The translations under genes and the position numbers were made by a program. This document shows, piece by piece, positions 49,788-58,089 of a stretch of DNA of 64,000 nt. The notes under the pieces are model-generated. The model did not search any database. It was not told where the DNA came from and saw only the letters and a list, made by a program, of their open reading frames with translations. This DNA is from Streptomyces sp. R302. Its GTDB lineage: Bacteria; Actinomycetota; Actinomycetes; Streptomycetales; Streptomycetaceae. The DNA is taken from the NCBI RefSeq assembly GCF_012927245.1, contig NZ_JABBGE010000008.1, forward strand, positions 434,001-498,000. The letters are read 5' to 3'. The first letter of the stretch is position 1, and each line of letters starts with the position of its first letter.

Positions 49788-52181
49788 TCAGGAGCCAGCC
49801 GTGTGGGCGTCGGTGGCCACGTCGGTACGGGTTACACCCCCCCGCACCCGCACCGGCAGCCCCGCCTCCACGTTCCCCTCCTCCGTCACCCGCTCCACCA
49901 CGACCCGCCCGTCCACGAGCCGCGACTGGTACCGCTCGATCTCCGCCGGCTCCCAGCCGTCGCCGTTGTCACGGACGACGAGCCCGCCGCCCGTGCGGCC
50001 GGGCGCGGGCGCCCACACCTCCAGCGTCAGCTCGCCGTCCTCGCCCCGCACCGGAAGGACCGCCCCCGCGCGCGCGAGGACCGGCACGCGCGCGAGGGGC
50101 GCGTCGAGCAGCACCTGCCCGGGGCCCTCGTACGCCTCGCCGGTCGCCGTGTCGTACCAGCGGCCGCGCGGCAGCCGCACCGCCCGCCGGTCCTGGCCCC
50201 GGTGCAGGACAGGGGCGACCAGCAGCCCGTCGCCCAGCAGGAAGGCGTCCTCGCACTCCCGCAGCAGCCGGTCCTCCGGCGTCCCCCACCACACCGGCCG
50301 CACATAAGGCGCGCCCGTCATCCGCGCGAGCCGGGACAGGGTCACGAAGTACGGCTGGAGCCGCTCGCGTTCGGCCAGCGCCACGCGCGCGTGCTCCAGC
50401 ACCTCCGCGCCGAACTCCCACGGCTCCCGCCGCCCCGCGTCCAGCGCCGCGTGCGTCCGGAACAGCGGCAGCCACGCCCCCAGCTGGTACCAGCGCAGGA
50501 ACAGCTCCGGCGACGGGCTCCCGTCGAAGCCGCCGACGTCGGGACCCGAGTACGGCACCCCGCACAGCCCGAGCCCGAGGACCAGCGCGAGCGAGGCCCG
50601 CAGCCCCGGCCAGCCGGTCGCCACGTCGCCGGACCAGGTGCCCCCGTACCGCTGCATCCCCGCCCACCCCGCGCGCGTGAACAGGAACGGCCGCTCCCCG
50701 GGCCGCAGCCGCCGCAGCCCCTCGTAGCCGGCCCGGGCCATCAGCAGCCCGTACACGTTGTGCCCCTCCCGGTGGTCCCCGCCCCGCCCGTCCAGGTGGT
50801 GCCGGGCCGACCGGGGGAGCGTCGGATCACCGAAGGCCGCGAACGACACCGGCTCGTTCATGTCGTGCCACACCCCGGAGAAGCCCTGCCGCAGCCGCTC
50901 CTCGTACAGCCCGCCCCACCACTCCCGCACCGCGGGATCCGTGAAGTCGGGGAAGGCGCACTCCCCGGGCCACACCACCCCCCGAACCTCCTCGCCCCGC
51001 GCGTCCCGCACGAACGCCCCGGCCGCCCGCCCCGCCTCGTACAGCGCGTTCCCCGGCTCCGCGGCGACCGCGGGATCCACGATCGACACCAGCCGCACCC
51101 CCTGCCCCCGCAGCTCCTCCGCGAGCCCCGGAAGGTCCGGGAACCGCTCCCGGTCCACCGTGAACACCCGGTGCCCGTCGTAGTGGTCGATGTCCAGATG
51201 GACCGCCGACAGCGGCAGCCCCCGCTCCCGGTACCCCGCCACCACCCGCCGCACCTCCGCCGCGCTCCCGAACCCCCAGCGCGCGTGCTGCGGCCCCAGC
51301 GCCCACGCCGGAGGCAGCGCCGGCGCGCCCGTCAGCGCCGCCCAGTTGTGCAGCACGCGCGCGGGGGTCCCGACGACCACCCAGCACCGCAGCGGACCGC
51401 CCTCCATCCGCACCTCGCTCGTGCCCGGCCGGTCGTGCCCCGACCCCGCCCCCTCCTCGCCCTCCGCGAGGGTCACCCGCCCGTCCCACGTGTTGTCGTG
51501 GAACGCCAGATGCGTCCCCGCGTCCGCGACCACGAACTGCACCGGCATCGTGATGTACAGCGGATCGTCCCCCGGCTCGAACCGCCCCTTCGGGTCCGTG
51601 TTCCACAGCCGGTACGCCCCGTCCCGCAGCCGCGGCCCCGCCGACCGCCCGCCCAGCCCGAAGAACCGCGCGTCCGCCGGCACCTCCGCCCGCTGCGCCC
51701 ACCGCGCGGCACCCCCGCCCACCGGCTCCCACCACCGCGGCGGCAGGTCCCGCCGCAGCATCACCCCGCCCGGCGTGCGGATCTCCACCGCCCCGTGCCG
51801 CGAGACCGCCACCGTCACCCGCTCCGACACCACCCGCCAGCCGCCGTCCGTGTCCGGCTCCAGGACCGCCCGCGCATCCGGCTCGGGCGCCGCCCCCGCC
51901 AGCGCGTACGAGGGCTCCGGCGCCGCCCCGTCCCACCCCCAGAACACCGTGCCGCCCGCCGACACGCACACCCGCAGCGACGACCGGGCGAACCGCACCG
52001 TCCCCCCGCCCGGCAGCGGCTCCGCGCCCTCCGCGAGCCCCGGCACCCGGGCCCGCTCCGCCCCTCGCGGCGCCAGCCCCGCCGCGTCCGCCCGCCGCTG
52101 CCGCCACGCCGCCCGTACCGTCCTGAGCCCCCGCACCGAACCGAACACCCTCACCGAACGCACCAGTCCACGACCGTCCAT
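49788..52181 (-). CDS. Glycoside hydrolase family 31 (alpha-glucosidase type)
   Basis: A 797-residue GH31 enzyme from ATG 52181 (the 804-residue form from GTG 52202 is possible). An N-terminal beta-sandwich (ARFFGLGGRSAGPRLRDGAYRLWNTD) is followed by the TIM barrel with HLDIDHYDGHRVFTVD, the nucleophile motif GVWHDMNEP and RAGWAGMQRYGGTWSGDV, then C-terminal beta domains. It cleaves alpha-glucosidic or alpha-xylosidic linkages. There is no signal peptide, so it acts in the cytoplasm on imported oligosaccharides. It diverges from the acetoacetyl-CoA synthetase gene. Confidence 0.9.
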   Translation of the reverse strand: MDGRGLVRSVRVFGSVRGLRTVRAAWRQRRADAAGLAPRGAERARVPGLAEGAEPLPGGGTVRFARSSLRVCVSAGGTVFWGWDGAAPEPSYALAGAAPEPDARAVLEPDTDGGWRVVSERVTVAVSRHGAVEIRTPGGVMLRRDLPPRWWEPVGGGAARWAQRAEVPADARFFGLGGRSAGPRLRDGAYRLWNTDPKGRFEPGDDPLYITMPVQFVVADAGTHLAFHDNTWDGRVTLAEGEEGAGSGHDRPGTSEVRMEGGPLRCWVVVGTPARVLHNWAALTGAPALPPAWALGPQHARWGFGSAAEVRRVVAGYRERGLPLSAVHLDIDHYDGHRVFTVDRERFPDLPGLAEELRGQGVRLVSIVDPAVAAEPGNALYEAGRAAGAFVRDARGEEVRGVVWPGECAFPDFTDPAVREWWGGLYEERLRQGFSGVWHDMNEPVSFAAFGDPTLPRSARHHLDGRGGDHREGHNVYGLLMARAGYEGLRRLRPGERPFLFTRAGWAGMQRYGGTWSGDVATGWPGLRASLALVLGLGLCGVPYSGPDVGGFDGSPSPELFLRWYQLGAWLPLFRTHAALDAGRREPWEFGAEVLEHARVALAERERLQPYFVTLSRLARMTGAPYVRPVWWGTPEDRLLRECEDAFLLGDGLLVAPVLHRGQDRRAVRLPRGRWYDTATGEAYEGPGQVLLDAPLARVPVLARAGAVLPVRGEDGELTLEVWAPAPGRTGGGLVVRDNGDGWEPAEIERYQSRLVDGRVVVERVTEEGNVEAGLPVRVRGGVTRTDVATDAHTAGS

Positions 52182-52221
52182 GAGGGCCACCCTGCCACCC
52201 ACCAGCGGCGATACGAGCCTC

Positions 52222-52243
52222 GTTCAGCTGCCGTTCACCCGTG
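52222..52243. promoter_or_regulatory. PHO-box-like direct repeat
   Basis: GTTCAGC (52222-52228) and GTTCACC (52233-52239) start exactly 11 bases apart, the periodicity and half-site of PhoP boxes in Streptomyces. It lies between the divergent GH31 and acetoacetyl-CoA synthetase genes. Confidence 0.4.
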
Positions 52244-52394
52244 GTGGGAGCACATGTTCAACTCACCGACCATGTGCGGGCGGCCCTGGTGCGAACGCCG
52301 CTCCCATGGCATCGTCCTGTCAGCCGCGTCACGCGCACACCCCCGCACGTGCGCGCGACACACGCCGACCCGCGTACAGCCAGGGAGCCACCCG

Positions 52395-54374
52395 ATGACA
52401 ACTGCGCCGACCGAGCCGACCGAGCCGCTCTGGCAGCCGGACGAGGAGCGCATCGCCCACGCCGCCGTCACCCGTTTCCAGGCGTGGGCCGCCGAACACC
52501 ACGGCGCCCCCGCCGACGGCGGCTACGCGGCCCTGCACCGCTGGTCCGTCGACGAGCTGGAGACCTTCTGGGCGGCCGTCGCCGCATGGTTCGACGTCCG
52601 CTTCTCCACCCCGTACGCGCGCGTGCTCGGCGACCGCTCCATGCCCGGCGCCGACTGGTTCCCCGGAGCCACGCTCAACTACGCCGAGCACGCCCTGCGC
52701 GCCGCCGCCGACCGCCCCCACGACACGGCCCTCCTCCACGTGGACGAGACCCACGAGCCGACCCCGATCACCTGGGCCGAACTCCGCCGCCAGGTCGGCT
52801 CGCTCGCCGCCGAGCTGCGCGCCCTCGGCGTCCGCCCCGGCGACCGCGTCAGCGGCTACCTGCCGAACGTCCCCCAGGCCGTCGTCGCCCTCCTCGCCAC
52901 CGCCGCCGTCGGCGGCGTCTGGACCTCCTGCGCCCCCGACTTCGGCGCCCGTTCCGTCCTCGACCGCTTCCAGCAGGTCGAGCCGGTCGTCCTCTTCACC
53001 GTCGACGGCTACCGCTACGGCGGCAAGCAGCACGACCGCCGCGACACCGTCGCCGAGCTCCGCGCCGAGCTCCCCACGCTCCGCGCCGTCGTCCACATCC
53101 CGCTCCTCGGCACGCCGGCCCCCGAGGGCGCCCTCGACTGGGCCGACCTCGTCGCCGCCGACACGGAGCCCGTCTTCGAGCAGGTCCCGTTCGCCCACCC
53201 CCTGTGGGTCCTGTACTCCTCCGGCACCACCGGCCTGCCGAAGGCGATCGTCCAGTCCCAGGGCGGCATCCTGATCGAGCACCTCAAGCAGCTCGGCCTC
53301 CACTGCGACCTGGGCCCCGAGGACGTCTTCTTCTGGTACACGTCCACGGGCTGGATGATGTGGAACTTCCTCGTCTCCGGCCTCCTCACCGGCACCACCG
53401 TCGTCCTGTACGACGGCAGCCCCGGCTACCCGGACACCGGCGCCCAGTGGCGCGTCGCCGAACGCACCGGCGCCACCCTGTACGGCACCTCCGCCGCCTA
53501 TGTGATGGCCTGCGCCAAGGCCGACGTGCACCCCGGCCGCGATTTCGACCTCTCCGCCGTGAAGTGCGTCGCCACCACGGGCTCCCCGCTGCCGCCCGAC
53601 GGCTTCCGCTGGTTGCACGACGAGGTCCGCGAGGACCTGTGGATCGCCAGCGTCAGCGGCGGCACGGACGTCTGCTCCTGCTTCGCAGGAGCCGTCCCCA
53701 CGCTCCCCGTGCACATCGGCGAGCTCCAGGCCGCGGGCCTCGGCACCGACCTCCAGGCCTGGGACCCGTCCGGCAAGCCCGTCATCGGGGAGGTCGGCGA
53801 ACTCGTCGTCACCAACCCCATGCCGTCCATGCCGATCCACTTCTGGAACGACCCCGACGGCAGCCGCTACCACGACAGCTACTTCGAGATGTTCCCCGGC
53901 GTGTGGCGCCACGGCGACTGGATCACGATCACCGACCACGGCTCGGTCGTCATCCACGGCCGCTCCGACTCCACCCTCAACCGCCAGGGCGTCCGCATGG
54001 GCAGCGCCGACATCTACGAGGCGGTCGAGCGCCTCCCCGAGATCCGCGAATCCCTCGTCATCGGCCTGGAGGAACCGGACGGTGGATACTGGATGCCACT
54101 CTTCGTCCACCTCGCCGAAGGCGCCACCCTCGACGACGGCCTGATCGCCCGCATCAAGCAGACGATCCGCACCGAACTCTCGCCGCGCCACGTCCCCGAC
54201 GAGATCATCGAGGTCCCGGGCGTCCCGCACACCCTCACCGGCAAGCGCATCGAGGTCCCCGTCAAGCGCCTCCTCCAGGGCACCCCCCTGGAGAAGGCCG
54301 TCAATGCGGGCTCCGTCGACAACCTCGACCTCCTGCGCTTCTACGCGTCCCTCGCGGCCACCCGCCGCGCCTGA
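52395..54374 (+). CDS. Acetoacetyl-CoA synthetase
   Basis: A 659-residue member of the ANL adenylating superfamily, activating acetoacetate to acetoacetyl-CoA in the cytoplasm. Signatures: the ACAS N-terminal block, YSSGTTGLPKAIVQSQGGILIEHLKQLGLHCDL, WYTSTGWMMWNFLVSGLL, SVSGGTDVCSCFAG, the GDWITITDHGSVVIHGRSDSTLNRQGVRMG hinge region and the C-terminal acylation lysine in LTGKRIEVPVKR. The HLKQLGLHCDL element separates it from acetyl-CoA synthetases. ATG 52395 follows AGGGAG. It supplies C4 units to primary metabolism or polyketide precursors. Confidence 0.93.
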   Translation: MTTAPTEPTEPLWQPDEERIAHAAVTRFQAWAAEHHGAPADGGYAALHRWSVDELETFWAAVAAWFDVRFSTPYARVLGDRSMPGADWFPGATLNYAEHALRAAADRPHDTALLHVDETHEPTPITWAELRRQVGSLAAELRALGVRPGDRVSGYLPNVPQAVVALLATAAVGGVWTSCAPDFGARSVLDRFQQVEPVVLFTVDGYRYGGKQHDRRDTVAELRAELPTLRAVVHIPLLGTPAPEGALDWADLVAADTEPVFEQVPFAHPLWVLYSSGTTGLPKAIVQSQGGILIEHLKQLGLHCDLGPEDVFFWYTSTGWMMWNFLVSGLLTGTTVVLYDGSPGYPDTGAQWRVAERTGATLYGTSAAYVMACAKADVHPGRDFDLSAVKCVATTGSPLPPDGFRWLHDEVREDLWIASVSGGTDVCSCFAGAVPTLPVHIGELQAAGLGTDLQAWDPSGKPVIGEVGELVVTNPMPSMPIHFWNDPDGSRYHDSYFEMFPGVWRHGDWITITDHGSVVIHGRSDSTLNRQGVRMGSADIYEAVERLPEIRESLVIGLEEPDGGYWMPLFVHLAEGATLDDGLIARIKQTIRTELSPRHVPDEIIEVPGVPHTLTGKRIEVPVKRLLQGTPLEKAVNAGSVDNLDLLRFYASLAATRRA

Positions 54375-54378
54375 CACG

Positions 54379-54412
54379 CCGGAGGGGCGCCCCGCACGGG
54401 GCGCCCCTCCGG
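54379..54412. terminator. Hairpin between acetoacetyl-CoA synthetase and the CU044 gene
   Basis: A perfect 15-bp GC stem (54379-54393 with 54398-54412) with a GCAC loop, between convergent genes. No T-run. Confidence 0.8.
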
Positions 54413-54421
54413 TCCCCGACA

Positions 54422-55465
54422 TCAGCCCGGCAGCTGCCCGACCCGCGCCACCGCCGCCTTCTTCAGGACGGCCGTCTCGCTCAGCACCGTCCCGGCCGCA
54501 CCGGCCGGCGAGGCCGCGACGAGCACGGTCTGCTCCCCGAGAAAGGCCGAGGTCGACCGGTCGAAGACCCACTGGGTCCGCTCCGCCCCGGAGGTACGGG
54601 CCACGGCCACGCCCTCCCGGCCGGCCGCGTCCCGCGCCGACGGCACCACCACGACACCGGGGATCCGCCCGGCCGCCTCGAACAGCGCGGCCGTCACCGC
54701 CGGCGGCGCCCAGGTCTCGGCGAGCAGCGTCCCGATCGCGGCGAACGCCCGCTGGTCCGCGTCCCCGCCACCGGTACGGGTCTGCTCCCGCACCAGCCGG
54801 AGCAGCGCCTCCGGATCGGTCGGCAGCCCCGCCACGAACGCGTGCGTCGGATCGGTCACCGACGCCTCGCCCGGCTCCAGGTACGTCCGCCGGGGCTCGG
54901 CACCGGGCCGGTCCAGCTCGTACACGGGCAGCCGGGGCGACAGCTCGGAGTCCGCGGCCCCCTCCTCCCGCAGCAGCCCGGCCCGGCTCCCGTCCGCCGA
55001 CAGCCACACCTGCCGCCGGTGTACGGGTTCCACCACGGCCGCCCCGCCGTCGGCCGGAAGCCCGGCCCTGGACACCAGGCTCTCCACGTAGACGAACTCC
55101 TCCGGCCGCGCGTCCGGCGCGGGCGCCGATGCGGCGGCGAGCGCGGCCCGCGACAGCACTTCGGACGCGCCGCCGTCCGCCCGCACCGCGGGACGAGGCG
55201 CGGGCGGCTCCGGGGGAGCGGCGACCAGCACCGCACCCGCCGCGACGCCGCACAGCACCGCCGGCACGGCGAACCGCACGGCCCTCCGCGTCCACCACCC
55301 CGCCGGCCGCGAGGACCGCACCGAGGCCAGCAGCTCCCGCCGCACCTCCCGCTGCCGCTCCGGCGCGAACTCCGGCACGGCGGGCGGAGGCAGCAGCTCG
55401 CTCAGCTCACCGAGCAACGGATCCCGGGCGGAACGGGACAGGGAACGGGGATCGATGTCGTTCAT
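54422..55465 (-). CDS. CU044_5270 family membrane protein (putative anti-sigma partner)
   Basis: A 347-residue single-pass membrane protein of the CU044_5270 family. A cytoplasmic N-terminus with SARDPLLGELSELLPPP and RQREVRRELLASV precedes a helix at ~65-83, and the rest is extracytoplasmic, with EEFVYVESLVSR and a WVFDRSTSAFLGEQTVL block. Members are nearly always encoded with an ECF sigma factor, and are thought to tune it. ATG 55465 overlaps the sigma-factor stop by four bases (ATGA), so the two are coupled. Confidence 0.85.
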   Translation of the reverse strand: MNDIDPRSLSRSARDPLLGELSELLPPPAVPEFAPERQREVRRELLASVRSSRPAGWWTRRAVRFAVPAVLCGVAAGAVLVAAPPEPPAPRPAVRADGGASEVLSRAALAAASAPAPDARPEEFVYVESLVSRAGLPADGGAAVVEPVHRRQVWLSADGSRAGLLREEGAADSELSPRLPVYELDRPGAEPRRTYLEPGEASVTDPTHAFVAGLPTDPEALLRLVREQTRTGGGDADQRAFAAIGTLLAETWAPPAVTAALFEAAGRIPGVVVVPSARDAAGREGVAVARTSGAERTQWVFDRSTSAFLGEQTVLVAASPAGAAGTVLSETAVLKKAAVARVGQLPG

Positions 55466-56139
55466 ACCGGCTTCTCCGGGGAGTTTCGGGAGACGAGGAC
55501 GGCACGGCCGTCTCTCACGGAAAGGAAGGACTCACTGGCACCGACACCGACACCGACACCGACACCGGCGCCGGACCCGGCACGGCGCCGACCGGCGCGC
55601 AGTTCGGCCTCGGCGAGCGCCCGCAGCCGCTCCCGGGCCCGCGACAGCCGGGAGCGCACCGTGCCGACGGGAATGCCCAACGCCTCGCCCGCCGTCGCGT
55701 AGTCGAGTCCCGCCCACACGACGAGCCCGAACACCTCCCGCTCACGGCGCCGGAGTTTGCCGAGAGCCACCCGCGCGGCCCGCAGCCGCTCCTCGTCGGC
55801 GAGCCGGGAGTCCACGGCGTCGCTGAAGTCCGGCAACACCCCCCGGTCCGGCATCCGCGCCAGCGCCGCGTCCCGGCGCCGCGCCTCCCGCGCGGCCCCG
55901 CGCAGCACATTCGTCGCGATCCCCAGCAGCCACGGCCGCAGACTCCCGCCCTCGGCATGGACCTTCCCCCGGCACCGCCATGCCTCCAGCAAGGTCGCGG
56001 ACACGACGTCCTCGGCCGCGGCCCGGTCCCCGCACATCCGGTACGCGTACTGGAACAGCACCCGTGCGTGCTCGTCGTACGCCTCACCGAGCGCCGCGGG
56101 ATCCCCGGCCCGGAAACGTTCTCTCATCTCTGGTTCCAC
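55462..56139 (-). CDS. ECF-type RNA polymerase sigma factor
   Basis: A 225-residue sigma factor. Region 2 (RVLFQYAYRMCGDRAAAEDVVSATLLEAWR) binds the -10 element and core polymerase, and region 4 (LGKLRRREREVFGLVVWAGLDYATAGEALGIPVGTVRSRLSRARERL) binds the -35 element. The C-terminal extension includes GVGVGVGVGAS from a CACCGA hexanucleotide repeat (55539-55562). GTG 56139 is used; ATG 56127 is an alternative. It forms an operon with the CU044_5270 gene and diverges from the secreted-protein gene, which may be a target. Confidence 0.9.
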   Translation of the reverse strand: MEPEMRERFRAGDPAALGEAYDEHARVLFQYAYRMCGDRAAAEDVVSATLLEAWRCRGKVHAEGGSLRPWLLGIATNVLRGAAREARRRDAALARMPDRGVLPDFSDAVDSRLADEERLRAARVALGKLRRREREVFGLVVWAGLDYATAGEALGIPVGTVRSRLSRARERLRALAEAELRAGRRRAGSGAGVGVGVGVGASESFLSVRDGRAVLVSRNSPEKPV

Positions 56140-56259
56140 ACTGAGTACTGCTCACCGGTTCACCCGGGTTCCCGTGACCCGCACCACACTCCCCGCCCCC
56201 TGCAGCCCCATGTGGCCCAGGTCACGGGAACTCCCGCCCCGTGGCGCCCAGTTCCCTGC

Positions 56260-58020
56260 ATGAACAAGACACCGACGCAGCGCCTCATGCCCCAGAACCC
56301 TGGATCCAACATCCAGAACATCGGATCCAGCACGCAGAACATCGGATCCAGCACACAGAACTTTGGATCCGATACCCAGGACATTGGATCCAGTGTTCGG
56401 GATCTTGGATCCAAGATCCCGAACACACCCTCCGGCATCCGCCCCGGGAAGGGATCCAGGATCCGCCCCGCCCTTCCCGCCCTCGCTCTCGCCGCCGCCC
56501 TCACCGCCACCGCCTTCACGGCCCCGCCCGCCGCCCCGCACTCCCTCGCCCAGAGCGAGACGTTCACCCTGACCCTCCGCCATCTCGACCGTGAGGGCGC
56601 CCCGACCGACGCCTACTCGACCCGCGTCGTCGGCATCTCCGGCGCGGCCGAGGCGGTCAAGGAGAGCCCCCACGACGCCTCCGGCACCGTCACGCTCCGG
56701 CTTCCCAAGGGCCGTTACCTCCTCGACTCGGAGTTGTCCTCCCCGACCAAGGGGTCGGGCACCGACTGGCTCGTCCAGCCCCGCCTCGATCTCGACCACG
56801 ACACGACCGTCACGCTCGATGCCCGCACCACGTCGCCGGTCGACGTGCGCCCGCCCGAGCCGGGCGCCCGTCCCGAGCACGCGATGTCGTTCGTCGAGGT
56901 CCGCCACGACGGGCGGACCCGCTACGCGAACCTGATGTCCTCGGCGGTCGGTCTGCGCGTGGCCCACCTCGGTCCGGCCGCGGAACCAGGCTCCGTGACG
57001 GCCTCGTTCGACGCCTACTGGGCCGGCGAGCGGGCCGACTACGGCCTGGGCTACCGCTTCACGTCCGGCCGCGCCCTGGCCGGCTTCGTCCGCAGGCCCG
57101 CCGCCGGCGATCTGGCCACGCTCAAGGTCCGCGCGGCCGACCGGGACGGCACCGGCGGCGTCGGCTCCGCGGCGATCCAGCCGTCCGAGGGCACCACCCT
57201 CGGCCTCGGCGCCGAACTCGTCCGCCCCGGCACCGCGACCTTCCACGTCACCCCCGAGCGCGGCGCCTGGGACCTGTCGTACACCACGCCCGGCACGCCC
57301 GAGGCGCCGCCCAACCTGTACGAGGCGCCGGACCTGCCGGTCCGCGCCGGCGCGACCACCACCCACACCTTCGACAACGCCGTCCTCGGCCCCGCCCTCG
57401 ATCCGACTCCGGGCGCGACGCCCGCCGGCGTCCGCGACGGCGACCGGCTCGCCCTGGACGTGCCGCTGCTCGCCGACGGCGAGGGGCACACCCCCTCCGA
57501 CCCGGCAGTCCGTTCGGCCACCACGACCCTCCACCGCGACGGCGTCCTCGTCGGCACCCACCGCGGCGACCCGGGCCGCGCCTCCTTCACCCTCGGTACC
57601 CCCGCACAGGCCCGCTACCGGCTCACCGCCACCGCCCTCCACGGCACCGGCACGCGCGCGGGGCGCACGACCGCCGTCTGGAGCTTCGACTCCGCGGCGA
57701 CCACCACCCCGACCGCCCTCCCGCTGAGCGTCGTCCGCTTCACCCCGCCGCTCGACCTCGGCGGCACCGCCCCCGCAGGCACCGAACTCCGCGTCCCGGT
57801 GACCGTCCAGGGCCCGGCCGCCGGCGCGGGCACGCGCGCGCTGCGGGTCCGGACCTCCGTCGACGGCGGTGGCACCTGGACCGACGCGCCCGTCGTGAAC
57901 GGCGCCGTCGTGGTCCGCAACCCCGCCGCCGGGGGCACGGTCTCGTTCCGCGCCACGCTCACCGACGTCCGGGGCAACACCCTGGACCAGATCCTCGGCA
58001 ACGCCTACCGCACCCGCTGA
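56260..58020 (+). CDS. Secreted beta-rich protein similar to C-terminal domains of S8 peptidases
   Basis: A 586-residue predicted secreted protein. Residues 10-66 are encoded by a GATCC repeat array (NIGSSTQNIGSSTQN). A typical signal peptide follows at ~68-98 (RIRPALPALALAAALTATAFTAPPAAP), far from the apparent start. The remainder is beta-domain sequence (TLTLRHLDREGAPTDAYSTRVVGISG, GTVTLRLPKGRYLLDSEL, WLVQPRLDLDHDTTVTLDAR) like that found after the catalytic domain of streptomycete S8 serine peptidases, but no Asp/His/Ser triad exists. No better in-frame start lies between the repeats and the signal peptide, and no ribosome site is seen at ATG 56260. Confidence 0.7.
   Translation: MNKTPTQRLMPQNPGSNIQNIGSSTQNIGSSTQNFGSDTQDIGSSVRDLGSKIPNTPSGIRPGKGSRIRPALPALALAAALTATAFTAPPAAPHSLAQSETFTLTLRHLDREGAPTDAYSTRVVGISGAAEAVKESPHDASGTVTLRLPKGRYLLDSELSSPTKGSGTDWLVQPRLDLDHDTTVTLDARTTSPVDVRPPEPGARPEHAMSFVEVRHDGRTRYANLMSSAVGLRVAHLGPAAEPGSVTASFDAYWAGERADYGLGYRFTSGRALAGFVRRPAAGDLATLKVRAADRDGTGGVGSAAIQPSEGTTLGLGAELVRPGTATFHVTPERGAWDLSYTTPGTPEAPPNLYEAPDLPVRAGATTTHTFDNAVLGPALDPTPGATPAGVRDGDRLALDVPLLADGEGHTPSDPAVRSATTTLHRDGVLVGTHRGDPGRASFTLGTPAQARYRLTATALHGTGTRAGRTTAVWSFDSAATTTPTALPLSVVRFTPPLDLGGTAPAGTELRVPVTVQGPAAGAGTRALRVRTSVDGGGTWTDAPVVNGAVVVRNPAAGGTVSFRATLTDVRGNTLDQILGNAYRTR
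56290..56460 (+). repeat. GGATCC repeat array inside the secreted-protein frame
   Basis: Irregular 21-bp units (ATCGGATCCAGCACGCAGAAC and variants), five to seven GGATCC sites, in frame with the downstream gene. Related in sequence to the arrays at 36458 and 49661. Confidence 0.85.
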
Positions 58021-58037
58021 CCACCCGCCACGCGCGC

Positions 58038-58083
58038 GTGAGCCCGCCGCCCGGCCGTCTTCCGGCCCGGACGGCGGGCTCAC
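58038..58083. terminator. Hairpin between the secreted-protein gene and the MocR gene
   Basis: GTGAGCCCGCCG (58038-58049) pairs with CGGCGGGCTCAC (58072-58083), with an inner CCGGCC/GGCCCGG extension. Convergent genes on both sides. Confidence 0.8.
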
Positions 58084-58089
58084 GCCGTG

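Noticed and set aside
56260..58020. Annotating the secreted protein as an S8 serine peptidase
   Set aside because: It matches only the accessory domains; no catalytic Asp, His or Ser motifs are present.
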